Shown one piece after another: positions 28,002-38,289 of a DNA stretch of 64,000 bases. The stretch is taken from contig NZ_CP034015.1 in assembly GCF_003855395.1 (NCBI RefSeq), positions 2,056,001 to 2,120,000 of the forward strand. Reading direction: 5' to 3'. Position numbers and translations under genes: made by a program. Each line of letters opens with the position of its first letter. The stretch's first letter is position 1. The notes below the pieces were generated by a model. That model was not told the origin of the DNA, did not search any database, and saw only the letters and a program-made list of their open reading frames with translations. Source of the DNA: Shewanella livingstonensis. GTDB lineage: Bacteria > Pseudomonadota > Gammaproteobacteria > Enterobacterales > Shewanellaceae.

Positions 28002-28325
28002 ATGGCAATTTCAATGACCCCCGCTGCGGCTGATCGAGTTAGATCGTTTCTTGCTAATCGCGGGAAAGGCCTCGGTTTGCGCCTTGGGTTGAGAACATCA
28101 GGTTGTTCAGGTATGGCATATGTCATTGAGTTCGTTGATGATCTCAATGACGATGATGAACTTTATAATATCGAAGGTGTTAATATCATCATCGATGCTA
28201 AAAGTTTCATTTATTTGCAAGGTATTGAACTTGATTTTGTCAAAGAAGGCCTAAATGAAGGTTTTCAGTTCAATAACCCTAACGCAAAAGGTGAATGTGG
28301 TTGTGGTGAAAGTTTCACTGTTTAA
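28002..28325 (+). CDS. iscA: Iron-sulfur cluster assembly protein IscA
   Basis: 107-residue A-type carrier. The three conserved cysteines C35, C99 and C101 ([15 protein letters not shown]) bind iron or clusters for delivery to 4Fe-4S targets. It is 14 bp downstream of iscU. Confidence 0.97.
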   Translation: MAISMTPAAADRVRSFLANRGKGLGLRLGLRTSGCSGMAYVIEFVDDLNDDDELYNIEGVNIIIDAKSFIYLQGIELDFVKEGLNEGFQFNNPNAKGECGCGESFTV

Positions 28326-28380
28326 CCATTATCCACCTATTAAGCCGTTTTATATCAAACAGTAAGCATGATATTTGCCC

Positions 28381-28905
28381 ATGAATTATTTCGATCTGTT
28401 TAATGTAGTACCTGCCTTTGATATCGATACCGCCTTACTTGCAGAGCGCTACCGCGAGCTGCAAAGGGCGGTCCATCCCGATAAATTCGCTAATGATACC
28501 GAGCAACAAAAACGGTTATCAGTTCAGCGTACTGCACAAGTTAATGATGGCTATCAAACGTTAAAAAATCCCTTACGTCGTGCTGAACACATGTTGAGCC
28601 TACGCGGAATTGAATTAAGTCACGAAACGACTACCTTAAAAGATGGTGCATTTTTGATGCAGCAAATGGAGTGGCGTGAAGCGCTTGAAGATATTTCGCA
28701 GAGCGGCGATCCACAGTCATCAATTGATGAATTATATCAATCGTTCGGTGAATTTGAGTCGATATTATCTGCTAAATTAGTGACGTTATTGGCAACTGAT
28801 GATAATGCGGACGCATTACTAGCGGCTGATCAAATTCGTAAGCTAAAGTTTATGGCAAAATTACATAATGAATTAGCGCGTATTGAAGATGGCCTGCTCG
28901 ATTGA
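28381..28905 (+). CDS. hscB: Fe-S cluster co-chaperone HscB
   Basis: 174-residue J-protein. The J-domain HPD motif is H32-P33-D34 (VHPDKF). The C-terminal three-helix domain (about 85-174) binds IscU and brings it to HscA. The ATG at 28381 (MNYFDLF) is the family start; a TTG two codons upstream begins the longer frame. Gene order iscA-hscB-hscA is canonical. Confidence 0.96.
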   Translation: MNYFDLFNVVPAFDIDTALLAERYRELQRAVHPDKFANDTEQQKRLSVQRTAQVNDGYQTLKNPLRRAEHMLSLRGIELSHETTTLKDGAFLMQQMEWREALEDISQSGDPQSSIDELYQSFGEFESILSAKLVTLLATDDNADALLAADQIRKLKFMAKLHNELARIEDGLLD

Positions 28906-28973
28906 GTTTCCTAAATTCTAAATCTTATTTATGATTAGCTTGGCTAATCGATAACACAACAAGTTGGAACATT

Positions 28974-30833
28974 ATGGCACTGTTGCAAATTGCAGAACCT
29001 GGCCAAAGCGCCGCACCGCACCAACATCGTCTTGCGGTTGGGATTGATCTTGGTACTACCAACTCACTCGTTGCTGCGGTAAGAAGTGCACAAGCATTGA
29101 CCTTACCTGATGAGCAAGGACGTCATTCGTTGCCTTCAGTAGTGCATTATGGCGATACTAATGTGCTAGTTGGCTATGACGCTCAAGAAAAATCTGCTTT
29201 AGACCCACAAAATACTATCGTATCTGTAAAGCGTTTTATGGGGAGAAGCCTGACTGATATTCAGTCTGGTGTGCATCGATTACCCTACACATTGCACGCG
29301 AGTGAAAACGGTTTACCGGTGTTTACGACGCCTATAGGGGATGTTAATCCTATCCAAGTGTCCGCCGAAATCTTAAAACCTTTAATTGCTCGAGCAGAAA
29401 AAACATTAGGTGGTGAGTTAGAGGGCGTAGTTATTACTGTGCCAGCTTATTTTGATGATGCACAACGTCAAGGTACCAAAGATGCTGCAGAATTGTTAGG
29501 TGTTAAAGTATTACGTTTACTTAACGAGCCCACTGCAGCTGCCATTGCTTATGGATTAGATTCAAAGCAAGAAGGCGTGATAGCGATTTACGACCTTGGC
29601 GGTGGCACTTTTGATATCTCGGTGTTGCGTTTGAATCGAGGTGTATTTGAGGTACTGGCTACCGGTGGCGATTCCGCTCTGGGTGGAGATGATTTTGATC
29701 ATCTACTTGTGAGCCATTTACAAACAACGTGGAATATTACTGAGCCTAACAATCAACTTGCACGACAATTACTGATTGAAGCGCGTCGAGTTAAAGAAGC
29801 ATTAACCGATAATAACAGTATTGAAGCATCCGTTGTTATTGGTGAAAAAACGCTAACCTGCACTGTTGATAAAAAGTTATTTAATGAGTTAATCGGCGCG
29901 TTGGTGAAAAAAACCATTGGTAGCTGTCGTCGTACTTTACGTGATGCTGGTGTTAGCGTAGATGAAGTCATTGAAACCGTAATGGTCGGTGGGTCTACTC
30001 GAGTACCATTAGTGCGTGACCAAGTTGAAATCTTTTTTAAAAAAACTCCGTTAACAGCTATCGATCCCGATCGAGTGGTTGCTATTGGCGCGGCTATTCA
30101 AGCTGATATTCTAGTAGGTAATAAGCCCGAATCAGATTTACTATTGTTAGATGTTATTCCATTATCGCTAGGTGTTGAAACCATGGGCGGTTTGGTTGAA
30201 AAAGTGGTTACGCGTAATACCACTATCCCAGTTGCTCGGGCACAGGAGTTTACCACTTTTAAAGACGGTCAAACAGCAATGGCATTTCATGTGGTACAGG
30301 GCGAGCGAGAGCTTGTTGACGACTGCCGTTCTTTGGCCCGCTTTACCTTACAAGGTATTCCGCCATTGGCCGCCGGCGCAGCCCATATTCGAGTGACATT
30401 CCAAGTCGATGCCGATGGTTTGCTGAGTGTTACTGCGATGGAGAAATCCACCGGAGTTAACACCTCTATCCAAGTTAAACCTTCATTTGGTTTATCGGAT
30501 ACTGAAATAGCTACAATGCTAAAAGATTCGATGAAATATGCTAAAGAAGACATTACTCTTCGTATGCTAGCAGAGCAAAAAGTGGAAGCTGCGCGAGTGA
30601 TTGAATCGCTTAATGCTGCCTTAGCTAAAGATGCTGCATTGCTCGATGAGCAAGAGCGTGAAGGGTTAGTGGTTGCGATTGCACATCTTAGTGCCGTAGC
30701 ACAACAAGACGATATTGAGGCCATTGAGAAAGCGATTGCAAATCTCGATGACAAAACTCAAGATTTTGCGTCAAGACGCATGGATAATTCTATTAGAGCG
30801 GCGCTAAAAGGGCAGTCGGTCAACAACTTATAG
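28974..30833 (+). CDS. hscA: Fe-S assembly Hsp70 chaperone HscA
   Basis: 619-residue specialised Hsp70. Actin-fold ATPase motifs are [26 protein letters not shown] and [16 protein letters not shown]; the substrate-binding domain follows from about 390 ([16 protein letters not shown]). It acts on the LPPVK motif of IscU to speed cluster transfer. It is followed 8 bp later by fdx. Confidence 0.98.
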   Translation: MALLQIAEPGQSAAPHQHRLAVGIDLGTTNSLVAAVRSAQALTLPDEQGRHSLPSVVHYGDTNVLVGYDAQEKSALDPQNTIVSVKRFMGRSLTDIQSGVHRLPYTLHASENGLPVFTTPIGDVNPIQVSAEILKPLIARAEKTLGGELEGVVITVPAYFDDAQRQGTKDAAELLGVKVLRLLNEPTAAAIAYGLDSKQEGVIAIYDLGGGTFDISVLRLNRGVFEVLATGGDSALGGDDFDHLLVSHLQTTWNITEPNNQLARQLLIEARRVKEALTDNNSIEASVVIGEKTLTCTVDKKLFNELIGALVKKTIGSCRRTLRDAGVSVDEVIETVMVGGSTRVPLVRDQVEIFFKKTPLTAIDPDRVVAIGAAIQADILVGNKPESDLLLLDVIPLSLGVETMGGLVEKVVTRNTTIPVARAQEFTTFKDGQTAMAFHVVQGERELVDDCRSLARFTLQGIPPLAAGAAHIRVTFQVDADGLLSVTAMEKSTGVNTSIQVKPSFGLSDTEIATMLKDSMKYAKEDITLRMLAEQKVEAARVIESLNAALAKDAALLDEQEREGLVVAIAHLSAVAQQDDIEAIEKAIANLDDKTQDFASRRMDNSIRAALKGQSVNNL

Positions 30834-30841
30834 GTGAAATA

Positions 30842-31177
30842 ATGCCACAGTTAGTATTTTTACCCCATCAAGAGCTTTGTCCTGACGGCGCTGTACTTGA
30901 AGCAGAAGTGGGTGAGACCATTTTAAACGTTGCACTGCGTAACGGTATTCATATTGAACATGCGTGTGAAAAGTCATGTGCTTGTACCACATGTCATATT
31001 ATAGTGCGCGAAGGCTTTGACCAGCTTGAAGAAAGTGATGAGTTAGAAGATGACATGTTAGATAAAGCATGGGGTCTTGAGCCTGAAAGTCGTTTATCTT
31101 GCCAAGCTAAAGTTGTCGATTGCGATATGATTATTGATATTCCTAAATACACCGTTAACATGGTAAGCGAAGGCTAG
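30842..31177 (+). CDS. fdx: ISC-type [2Fe-2S] ferredoxin
   Basis: 111 residues. Cluster ligands C42, C48, C51 and C87 (ACEKSCACTTC and RLSCQAK) match E. coli Fdx; C46 is an additional conserved cysteine. It donates electrons for cluster formation on IscU. It ends the operon: a terminator follows and no iscX frame is seen after it. Confidence 0.97.
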   Translation: MPQLVFLPHQELCPDGAVLEAEVGETILNVALRNGIHIEHACEKSCACTTCHIIVREGFDQLEESDELEDDMLDKAWGLEPESRLSCQAKVVDCDMIIDIPKYTVNMVSEG

Positions 31178-31239
31178 TCTTTGCTAAGCGTTATCTGCTC
31201 AACGTGGTAATTTATACCGAGTAGTTGATCACATTAACA

Positions 31240-31271
31240 AGAGTCAATCTATTAAGATTGGCTCTTTTTTT
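31240..31271 (+). terminator. Terminator of the isc operon
   Basis: Stem AGAGTCAATCT/AGATTGGCTCT with an ATTA loop and one G-U pair, followed by T7. Confidence 0.85.
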
Positions 31272-31348
31272 ATCTGCGCTCATTCCAGTCATTGATTTTA
31301 AATAAACTCAGCGTATGATGCCGGAAAATCCCTATTTTGGAGCACTCT

Positions 31349-32245
31349 GTGCGCATCGCAATACTGTCTCAAGGCCCGCAATTATATTCCACTAAACGCT
31401 TAGTCGAAGCTGCATTAGCCAGAGGACATGAAGTCAAGGTTATCAATCCATTAAAGTGTTATATGAATATCAATATGACCAAACCGAGCATTCATATGGC
31501 CGGTAAAGATCTCGGTCATTTTGATGCCGTGATCCCGCGGATAGGTGCATCGGTCACGTTTTATGGCTCAGCAGTGCTACGCCAATTTGAAATGATGGGC
31601 GTATATGCGGTTAATGGTTCAATTGGAATTGCCCGTTCACGAGACAAATTGCGTTCAATGCAGCTGTTATCGCGTCAAGGGATTGGTTTACCTATTACTG
31701 GCTTTGCCAATAAACCTAGCGATATCCCCGATTTAATTGATATGGTCGGTGGTGCTCCTTTAGTGGTTAAGTTACTCGAAGGCACCCAAGGTATTGGAGT
31801 TGTATTAGCTGAGACCCGCAAAGCAGCAGAGAGCGTGCTTGAAGCCTTTATGGGGCTCAAAGCCAACATTATGGTGCAAGAATATATTGCTGAAGCAAAA
31901 GGCGCGGACATCCGCTGCTTTGTACTTGGCGATAAAGTGATAGCAGCGATGAAACGCCAAGCCAAACCTGGTGAGTTCCGCTCTAATTTACATCGTGGAG
32001 GCAGTGCTACTTTGGTTAAGTTATCACCCGAGGAACGTTCAGTTGCTCTTCGCGCCGCAAAAACCATGGGGTTAAATATTGCTGGGGTTGATTTATTACG
32101 TTCAAATCATGGTCCAGTGGTGATGGAAGTCAATTCCTCTCCTGGCTTAGAAGGCATTGAAAAATCGACTCAAAAAGACGTTGCCGACGCCATAATATGC
32201 TTCATGGAAAAGAGTATCGGTAAGACGGTAAAGTCAGCTGAGTAA
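31349..32245 (+). CDS. rimK: ATP-grasp glutamate ligase RimK
   Basis: 298-residue ATP-grasp ligase. RimK adds glutamates to the C-terminus of ribosomal protein S6 and can make poly-glutamate. Motifs are the N-terminal [17 protein letters not shown], the ATP-binding [15 protein letters not shown], and [18 protein letters not shown] with the downstream metal-binding [12 protein letters not shown]. The GTG at 31349 is preceded by GGAG at 6 nt, and this gives the family length; the frame extends to a TTG at 31337. No rimB-like protease gene is adjacent. Confidence 0.92.
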   Translation: MRIAILSQGPQLYSTKRLVEAALARGHEVKVINPLKCYMNINMTKPSIHMAGKDLGHFDAVIPRIGASVTFYGSAVLRQFEMMGVYAVNGSIGIARSRDKLRSMQLLSRQGIGLPITGFANKPSDIPDLIDMVGGAPLVVKLLEGTQGIGVVLAETRKAAESVLEAFMGLKANIMVQEYIAEAKGADIRCFVLGDKVIAAMKRQAKPGEFRSNLHRGGSATLVKLSPEERSVALRAAKTMGLNIAGVDLLRSNHGPVVMEVNSSPGLEGIEKSTQKDVADAIICFMEKSIGKTVKSAE

Positions 32246-32373
32246 GATTTATCTTTACTCATAGCGCACATCTTTAAAGCATATATTGCGCCATGTTAAT
32301 AAAAATGATGCCACGAATTGATCAAATATCAGCTCCAAAGCGGATAAGGCTAGGAATATACGTTTAAATTACG

Positions 32374-32379
32374 TATAAT
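32374..32379 (+). promoter_or_regulatory. Likely -10 of the ndk promoter
   Basis: A perfect TATAAT lies 43 bp before the ndk start codon. A matching -35 is weak. Confidence 0.5.
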
Positions 32380-32422
32380 CCGCGCGAATTTTTTAAACTT
32401 GCTCACATTAAGGAAGCTAGTT

Positions 32423-32854
32423 ATGGCGATCGAACGCACATTTTCTATTATCAAGCCAGATGCAGTTGCTAAAAACCACATTGGCGCTATTTATAACCGT
32501 TTTGAATCAGCTGGTCTTAAGATCATCGCTTCTAAAATGGTACACCTATCTAAAGAACAAGCTGAAGGTTTCTACGCTGAGCACAGCGCACGTCCTTTCT
32601 TTGGTGCTTTAGTTTCTTTCATGACTTCTGGTCCAGTAGTGGTTCAAGTGTTAGAAGGCGAAAACGCTGTCCTAGCTAACCGTGAAATCATGGGTGCAAC
32701 TAACCCAGCTGAAGCTGCACGTGGTACTTTACGTGCAGACTATGCGGCAAGCATCGACGAAAACGCCGTTCACGGTTCTGATGCTGTTGAATCAGCAGCT
32801 CGTGAAATTGCTTACTTCTTCAGTGCAGATGAAGTGTGTTCACGCACTCGTTAA
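32423..32854 (+). CDS. ndk: Nucleoside diphosphate kinase
   Basis: 143 residues, the standard bacterial length. The phosphorylated histidine is H117 in [12 protein letters not shown]; the N-terminal [18 protein letters not shown] is the family signature. It balances NTP and dNTP pools by ping-pong phosphate transfer. The ATG at 32423 has AAGGAAG upstream and is preferred over 32399. It is monocistronic with its own promoter and terminator. Confidence 0.98.
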   Translation: MAIERTFSIIKPDAVAKNHIGAIYNRFESAGLKIIASKMVHLSKEQAEGFYAEHSARPFFGALVSFMTSGPVVVQVLEGENAVLANREIMGATNPAEAARGTLRADYAASIDENAVHGSDAVESAAREIAYFFSADEVCSRTR

Positions 32855-32872
32855 TTGTTACTGTAAGTTGAT

Positions 32873-32899
32873 AAAAAGGAGCTTCGGCTCCTTTTTTTG
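32873..32899 (+). terminator. Terminator of ndk
   Basis: Stem AAAAAGGAGC/GCTCCTTTTT capped by a UUCG tetraloop and followed by more Ts. Confidence 0.9.
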
Positions 32900-33660
32900 T
32901 GTCTGCTGTTCAGAGATGAATGTTCTCTTATGATTTATGTTGTTAAAGCCGATGAGTCTAAGCATTGGTGATTAATACTTACGATTAATATTGCAACCTT
33001 GGGATGTTACGGTTGTTAACATTTAGCCGCTAAACTGAGTATTAATACTTTGCTTAACATAGCCCATGCATTCTTCACCAAGTTGAAGATTTCTGTCTGC
33101 TATATAAACAATTTTATTTTTGTTGTGATCCAAACGATGGTATCTATTAGAGGCAATATTAGAGCTGTTTTGAATAAAATCAGCCTAAAAAAATACGAAT
33201 AAGTAATTTTCTGAATAAATACTCAGTAATTTTGAAATGTCATTCTGATGTTTTTTACAACAATTAAAATTTTTTTTAAAAAAAATTACGAATTAATTTT
33301 TGATGCATTTTATGATCGATTGACTTTAAATTGTTAACAATGTTTGTTTTTTGTTTAACCTTGTGGATCTACTTGTGTATTAATAGTCTTTAGTTTGTAT
33401 TTTTATTTGCGTTTTTAAATGTTAAGAATCTTGATAAATAGCGTTAAATCTAGTAACTGATTGATTTTAAATGGATCAGTTTAAGTCAAATTAATTATCC
33501 ATCCACATGTTAAGTGTGATGTTGTTCACATGTTGCTCTTATTGACTAAAGGTTTTTTATTCATTAATAATGTTTTTCAATAATTGGCACTGACCAATTA
33601 TTCATAATTAAAAATATAACGACTTGGTTTATTTTATTACAAGTTATAGGGAGTTTATTC
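32900..33660. other. Long AT-rich leader upstream of TonB receptor
   Basis: About 760 bp with no convincing ORF. It holds a 12-bp palindrome AGTATTAATACT (33038-33049) echoed by nearby ATTAATACT/GATTAATA copies, a T/A block near 33267-33287 likely to be curved or stiff, and the CRP site at 33515-33530. The size suggests complex regulation or an unannotated RNA. Confidence 0.5.
33515..33530 (+). promoter_or_regulatory. CRP (cAMP receptor protein) site
   Basis: TGTGA-TGTTGT-TCACA matches the CRP core TGTGA-N6-TCACA perfectly. It lies 131 bp upstream of the TonB receptor start, so that gene is probably under CRP control (which in Shewanella also governs anaerobic respiration). Confidence 0.75.
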
Positions 33661-36189
33661 ATGAGTTCAGTCACATTAACTGCTAAGGCAATTCGCCGTA
33701 GTTTACTAGCGGTAGCAGCAACAAGTGTCGCGACAACAGGCTTATTTTCTTCAGCAGCATTTGCTGCCGATGAACAGAAAGTTGAAAGAATCGAAGTAAC
33801 CGGTTCTCGTATTCAGCGTCAAGACATGGAAACTGCTTCTCCAGTTACCATTATCTCTGCAGAAGCTATTCGAGCAGAAGGTTTCACTTCAGTTGATCAA
33901 CTACTTCAAGCTCAAACGTCAATGGCCGGCGCTGCTGTTGGTTCTAGCACAAACAACGGTGCTGGCGGTGTTGCACAAGTTGACTTACGCGGTATGGGAG
34001 CTCAACGCACTCTTGTGCTGTTAAATGGCCGTCGTATGGTTAACTCTGGTTCAGGTGCTGACAGCTCTGTCGATTTGAACTCTATCCCTGTCGCGATGAT
34101 CTCTCGCGTTGAAATCTTGAAAGATGGCGCCTCAGCAGTATACGGTTCTGATGCAATTGCTGGTGTCGTTAACATCATCACCAAAAAAGATTTCGAAGGT
34201 TTCCAACTAGACCTTAACGGAAGTACAACCAGCGAAAGCGATGGTGATACTGGCGAAATTAGTGGTTTATATGGTTTTAATACAGATGGTGGTAACTACA
34301 CTGTCGGTGCAGCATATTCAAAGCGTGAAAGCGTTATACAGTCAGATCGTAGCTGGACAGAACCTGGCTACAGCTCATTCTTACCGACTGGTTCACTAGG
34401 CGGAAAAGTGCGCAATGACGCTGGAGAATGGGTTGCTCGCTCTACTGGTTATGATTACACCACTAGCAGCTATTATCAAACACCAAGCGAGCGTTACAGC
34501 TTGTTTGCTAACATGGTCCAAGAGCTAGATAATAATTTAGTGTTAACTGGTGATGCACTCTACACCAAACGTAAGTCTGATCAGCAATTAGCACCACAAC
34601 CTGCTGACGTTATGCTAAATGTATGTGGCGCTCCAGGCGTTGCTGCTGGTGCAGCATGTATTACAGTTGATCAAGCAATGACAACTGGCGGCATTGCTGC
34701 CGATGATACAGGACGAGTTAATTATCGTCGCCGTACTACTGATGCCGGTCCACGTATGTATTCTCAAGATACTGATACATTACGTCTATCTGCCGGTCTT
34801 GCCGGTGAAGTTGATATTAACACTGGTATGAACTGGGATGTTGCTTATACCTATGGTAAAAATAAGGCAGATTCTAAAGTAGAGAACTCAATCAATGCCA
34901 CTAATCTTAAGCAATCTGTTTATGCTAACCAAGATGCATGGTTCACAGGTGTTCCATTAACAGGTGAAATTGTTAATGACATTAGCTTTACTGACAATTC
35001 TGATGGCGGTAATGAGCAACATGTTGTTTCTGCTGGTTTAACAGGTGAATTGTTTGACGTAAGTGCGGGTGCTGTTGCCTTTGCTATTGGTGCTGAATAC
35101 CGTTATGAAAGCGGTTATTTTAATCCTGACCCAGTAACCGTTGCTGGCGATAGCACTGCTGCACAACAAGATCCTACAGATGGTAACTATAATGTTATGT
35201 CTGTATTCCAAGAAGTCAGTGTTCCTTTTACTGAAAAATTAACCGGTGAATTTGCACTGCGTTATGACGATTATTCAACATTTGGTAAAGCGTCAACGTG
35301 GAAAGTCGGTTTAACGTATGAAGCCACTGATGATGTAATGCTTCGTGGTGTTGCTGCAACTGGTTTCCGCGCGCCTAGTATCAGCGAGTTATTTGGTGGT
35401 GATACTGGTTCTTACGACTACTTAGATGATCCTTGGGGAAATGCACAAGATCCACAGATTCTAGTTCGTTATACTTCTGATGATGATCTAAAAGCTGAAG
35501 AGTCAGACTCTTACACTGCTGGTATTGTGTATTCACCAAGCTATGTTGAAGGTTTATCATTAACCCTAGATTACTGGCGTTTTAAAGTGAGTAACGCTAT
35601 TACCCGTTTAGACGTTCAAGCTGGCCTAACTGAGTGTTTCGCGAATGCATCTGCTGCAGCATGTGAAACCTTTAATATTGGTTCAAATGGTGATTTGTCT
35701 AACTTAACTAACTCGTTAACCAACGTAGGTAGCCAAGACACTAGTGGTGTAGACTTCAACTTAGCGTATAACTTTGAAGCATTATCTCTAGATTGGAAAA
35801 TCAGCAATGATACTACGTATTTGTTGAACTTCGAACAAGAAGACAATGATTACACTAACAAGATTGACGGTAACTTTGGTGCGTATGCTGAAGTTCGTAA
35901 CAACTTCAGTATTCAAGCCGGTCAAGACAGCTGGAGTGTTAACTACTTCAACCGTTACATTGGTGAAATGGACGACCTAAATACAGGCGATAAAGTGGAT
36001 GCGATTCTGTATCACAACTTAGCTGGTACTTATTATGTGTCTGACATGATTAGCTTAAGTGCTGGTGTGAAAAACATCACTGATGAAGAGCCTTCAGGCG
36101 TATCTAACGGTAGTGATGGTGGTACTGTACCAGAAGTGTATGACACTATTGGTCGTCAGTACTACGGTGGCGTAACGGTTAAGTTCTAA
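33661..36189 (+). CDS. TonB-dependent receptor, organic-nutrient type
   Basis: 842-residue outer-membrane receptor. A signal peptide (1-35, AFAADE) is followed by a TonB box-like VERIEVTGSRI, a plug (SPVTIISAEAIRAEGF, VDLRGMGAQRTLVLLNGRRM, VEILKDGASAVYGSDAIAGVVNIIT) and a 22-strand barrel ending YYGGVTVKF. The LVLLNGRR and DSSVDLNSIP plug form is typical of receptors in Shewanella and relatives that import carbohydrates, peptides or nucleosides more often than siderophores. CRP control fits that. AGGGAG lies 7 nt before the ATG. Substrate cannot be named from sequence. Confidence 0.92.
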   Translation: MSSVTLTAKAIRRSLLAVAATSVATTGLFSSAAFAADEQKVERIEVTGSRIQRQDMETASPVTIISAEAIRAEGFTSVDQLLQAQTSMAGAAVGSSTNNGAGGVAQVDLRGMGAQRTLVLLNGRRMVNSGSGADSSVDLNSIPVAMISRVEILKDGASAVYGSDAIAGVVNIITKKDFEGFQLDLNGSTTSESDGDTGEISGLYGFNTDGGNYTVGAAYSKRESVIQSDRSWTEPGYSSFLPTGSLGGKVRNDAGEWVARSTGYDYTTSSYYQTPSERYSLFANMVQELDNNLVLTGDALYTKRKSDQQLAPQPADVMLNVCGAPGVAAGAACITVDQAMTTGGIAADDTGRVNYRRRTTDAGPRMYSQDTDTLRLSAGLAGEVDINTGMNWDVAYTYGKNKADSKVENSINATNLKQSVYANQDAWFTGVPLTGEIVNDISFTDNSDGGNEQHVVSAGLTGELFDVSAGAVAFAIGAEYRYESGYFNPDPVTVAGDSTAAQQDPTDGNYNVMSVFQEVSVPFTEKLTGEFALRYDDYSTFGKASTWKVGLTYEATDDVMLRGVAATGFRAPSISELFGGDTGSYDYLDDPWGNAQDPQILVRYTSDDDLKAEESDSYTAGIVYSPSYVEGLSLTLDYWRFKVSNAITRLDVQAGLTECFANASAAACETFNIGSNGDLSNLTNSLTNVGSQDTSGVDFNLAYNFEALSLDWKISNDTTYLLNFEQEDNDYTNKIDGNFGAYAEVRNNFSIQAGQDSWSVNYFNRYIGEMDDLNTGDKVDAILYHNLAGTYYVSDMISLSAGVKNITDEEPSGVSNGSDGGTVPEVYDTIGRQYYGGVTVKF

Positions 36190-36251
36190 ATAACCATCCA
36201 GCGATTATAAGCAGAACATAAGACAGTGTGACCATTACACTGTCTGATACG

Positions 36252-36281
36252 AAAAGGCCTACATTCTTGTAGGCCTTTTTT
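36252..36281 (+). terminator. Terminator of the TonB receptor
   Basis: Stem AAAAGGCCTACA/TGTAGGCCTTTT with loop TTCT and a following T-run. Confidence 0.9.
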
Positions 36282-36312
36282 ATTGGATAATACTAATTCG
36301 ATAATAGAGTGA

Positions 36313-36684
36313 TTAGTGATTTAAGCGTAATTCATGTCGATGTTCTCGACGGAATTTCTGTTCACAGTCTGTACAACGTTGTTCGGTCGGATCGGCGATT
36401 AAGCGGGGCGGCTCTATGTCTATTTCACAATCTGAACAAAGACCATATAAACCCAATTCAAGCTGGCAGTAAGCAGCATCTAGCTTCATGAACTTAGTGA
36501 AAATATCAGTATTGATTAGTTTTACTTGTGGTAAGTAGTCAATCACTTTTCCAAGAGGGGTTTCCATCGAAATATGAGCAACTTCAGTAGCATTTAATGA
36601 ATCCCTTATAAGTCGCATTAACTCATATCTCAAAATAAGTTCGAGTTGTTGAAGTTTTTGCTGTTTGTCCTGAGTGTTGTGCAA
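36313..36684 (-). CDS. TraR/DksA-family zinc-finger protein
   Basis: 123 residues. The C-terminal C4 zinc finger is C83-x2-C86-x17-C104-x2-C107 (LCSDCEIDIEPPRL, RCTDCEQKFR), as in DksA/TraR proteins that enter the RNA polymerase secondary channel. The N-terminal 60 residues are helical but shorter than the DksA coiled coil, and I do not see the DxxDxA tip motif, so effects on transcription may differ or be absent. It is on the minus strand, alone. Confidence 0.82.
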   Translation of the reverse strand: MHNTQDKQQKLQQLELILRYELMRLIRDSLNATEVAHISMETPLGKVIDYLPQVKLINTDIFTKFMKLDAAYCQLELGLYGLCSDCEIDIEPPRLIADPTEQRCTDCEQKFRREHRHELRLNH

Positions 36685-37016
36685 CTGAGATAACCTTAAC
36701 TGACTATGCTAATGTAGAAATCCTATTTTAGGCACAAATAAAGCAGACGTTATGACTAAGATCAATTCAGGATAAGATTTCTACGATAAAAACATGAATC
36801 ATAATTTAACTTTTATTCATGTTAACATTCATTATTGTCTGTCTGGGCGTTAAGCTAGGGTTGATTGCGGCGTCAACATGGTCACTGAATCACTGTCGAT
36901 GGTAGGCTAGGAAATGTTTACTATTGAATAGGATTAACAGGGTATATAACCTTGATGACACATTATCAACAAGGTTAATTTAAGCCTAGGTATACAGTTG
37001 GTGTGTTGTTGCAAGC
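36685..37016. other. Intergenic region downstream of dusC
   Basis: 332 bp. It carries an inverted repeat AACATGAAT (36791-36799) / ATTCATGTT (36815-36823) with a 15-bp spacer, which could be an operator or weak hairpin upstream of the zinc-finger gene. Nothing else is recognised. Confidence 0.4.
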
Positions 37017-37961
37017 TTATATAAGCGACCTGTGAGCATGCTGTAGAACCTTAACGATTTCTTCAGTTGTTTTGAACACTCTTAGCTCTCTAAATAGAGC
37101 ATCCGCTTCGGGATATTGACGATTCAAGTAGCTAAACCATTGTTTTATACGTGAAGGATAATAGTCAGACTTACGCCCATTAAGTTCTTTGTCGGTATAG
37201 GCCATAAGTAAGCTTAAGGTTTGTAGCCAACTAAATGGCGTCGCACCCGTTTTGATGGTATCGCCTAGATTAGGCAGCGATATGGCTCCTCGACCAATCA
37301 TTATACTGTCACAGCCAGTGACATCCATGCATCTGTGAGCATCAGCGGCATTCCAAATCTCTCCGTTAGCGATAACAGGAATTGGCAGGCGCTTTTTGAC
37401 TTCAGTAATATATTCCCAATATGCTGGAGGCTTATAACCGTCAGTTTTACTGCGAGCATGGATAGCGAGCTCTGTTGCACCTGCTTCATATACAGCTAAA
37501 GCATTTTCCATAAATAACGACTTATCCTCATAACCTAAACGGATTTTAGCGGTTACTGGGTGCTCTACAGGTACGGCATCACGCATGGCTTTGACGATAT
37601 TATAAATATTCTCAGGATATTGCAGTAATACTGCGCCGCCTTTGCTTTTATTGACAGTTTTAGCTGGGCAACCAAAATTTGCATCAACACCATTTGAGCC
37701 TAGCTCTATGGCTCTGATGGCATTTTGTGCCATCCACTCTGGTTCTTGACCTAACAGCTGAACACGTACAGGTGTTCCTGATGCGGTTAGCCCTTGATGA
37801 AGTAGCTCAGGGCACAATTTATAGAACACTTTATCTGGTATGAGTTGATTGACGACCCTGACAAATTCAGTCACAACCAGGTCAAATGGATTGATGGCAG
37901 ATAATATTTCACGCATATGGTCATCAACCACACCTTCCATTGGAGCTAAAATAACGCGCAC
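37017..37961 (-). CDS. dusC: tRNA-dihydrouridine(16) synthase DusC
   Basis: 314-residue FMN TIM-barrel enzyme that reduces a uridine in the tRNA D-loop. The catalytic cysteine is C98 in VDANFGCPAKTVNKSKGGA. The N-terminus RVILAPMEGVVDDHMREIL and FVRVVNQLIP resemble DusC rather than DusA or DusB, and the C-terminal RIKQWFSYLNRQYPEA helix is DusC-like. It is transcribed alone, divergent from the hvf operon. Confidence 0.93.
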   Translation of the reverse strand: MRVILAPMEGVVDDHMREILSAINPFDLVVTEFVRVVNQLIPDKVFYKLCPELLHQGLTASGTPVRVQLLGQEPEWMAQNAIRAIELGSNGVDANFGCPAKTVNKSKGGAVLLQYPENIYNIVKAMRDAVPVEHPVTAKIRLGYEDKSLFMENALAVYEAGATELAIHARSKTDGYKPPAYWEYITEVKKRLPIPVIANGEIWNAADAHRCMDVTGCDSIMIGRGAISLPNLGDTIKTGATPFSWLQTLSLLMAYTDKELNGRKSDYYPSRIKQWFSYLNRQYPEADALFRELRVFKTTEEIVKVLQHAHRSLI

Positions 37962-38289
37962 AAGTACACCTTGCTGAACTCAAAAGTGCGCTATTTTAGC
38001 GTGTTTATTATTTGATATCAGTACTAAATTACGATACGAGTTCTTTTGTCGATTAACTAAACAAATTCTTGCTAATAATCATATTGATAGCACTTTTGTT
38101 GTATTTATGTTAAATGTAGGTGGCATTAGTTTTGAGGCTTGCCTAGCAAGTATTTGTGTTAAATAAATAGATATTTTTCACATTTTTTTAATTTTTTTGC
38201 AATAAAATTTACTGACAGCAGGTCTCTTTAACCAAGCCGGCAATGATGTTGGTCACCCTACACAATAAAGATATAGGAAGATAATTATT
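37962..38289. other. Promoter region of the hvf operon and dusC
   Basis: 328 bp between divergent genes. It contains an inverted repeat CTTGC-CTA-GCAAG (38138-38150) and an AT-rich stretch just before the precursor gene. I do not recognise a CueR box or a specific sigma-factor promoter. AGGAAG (38275-38280) is the precursor ribosome site. Confidence 0.45.
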
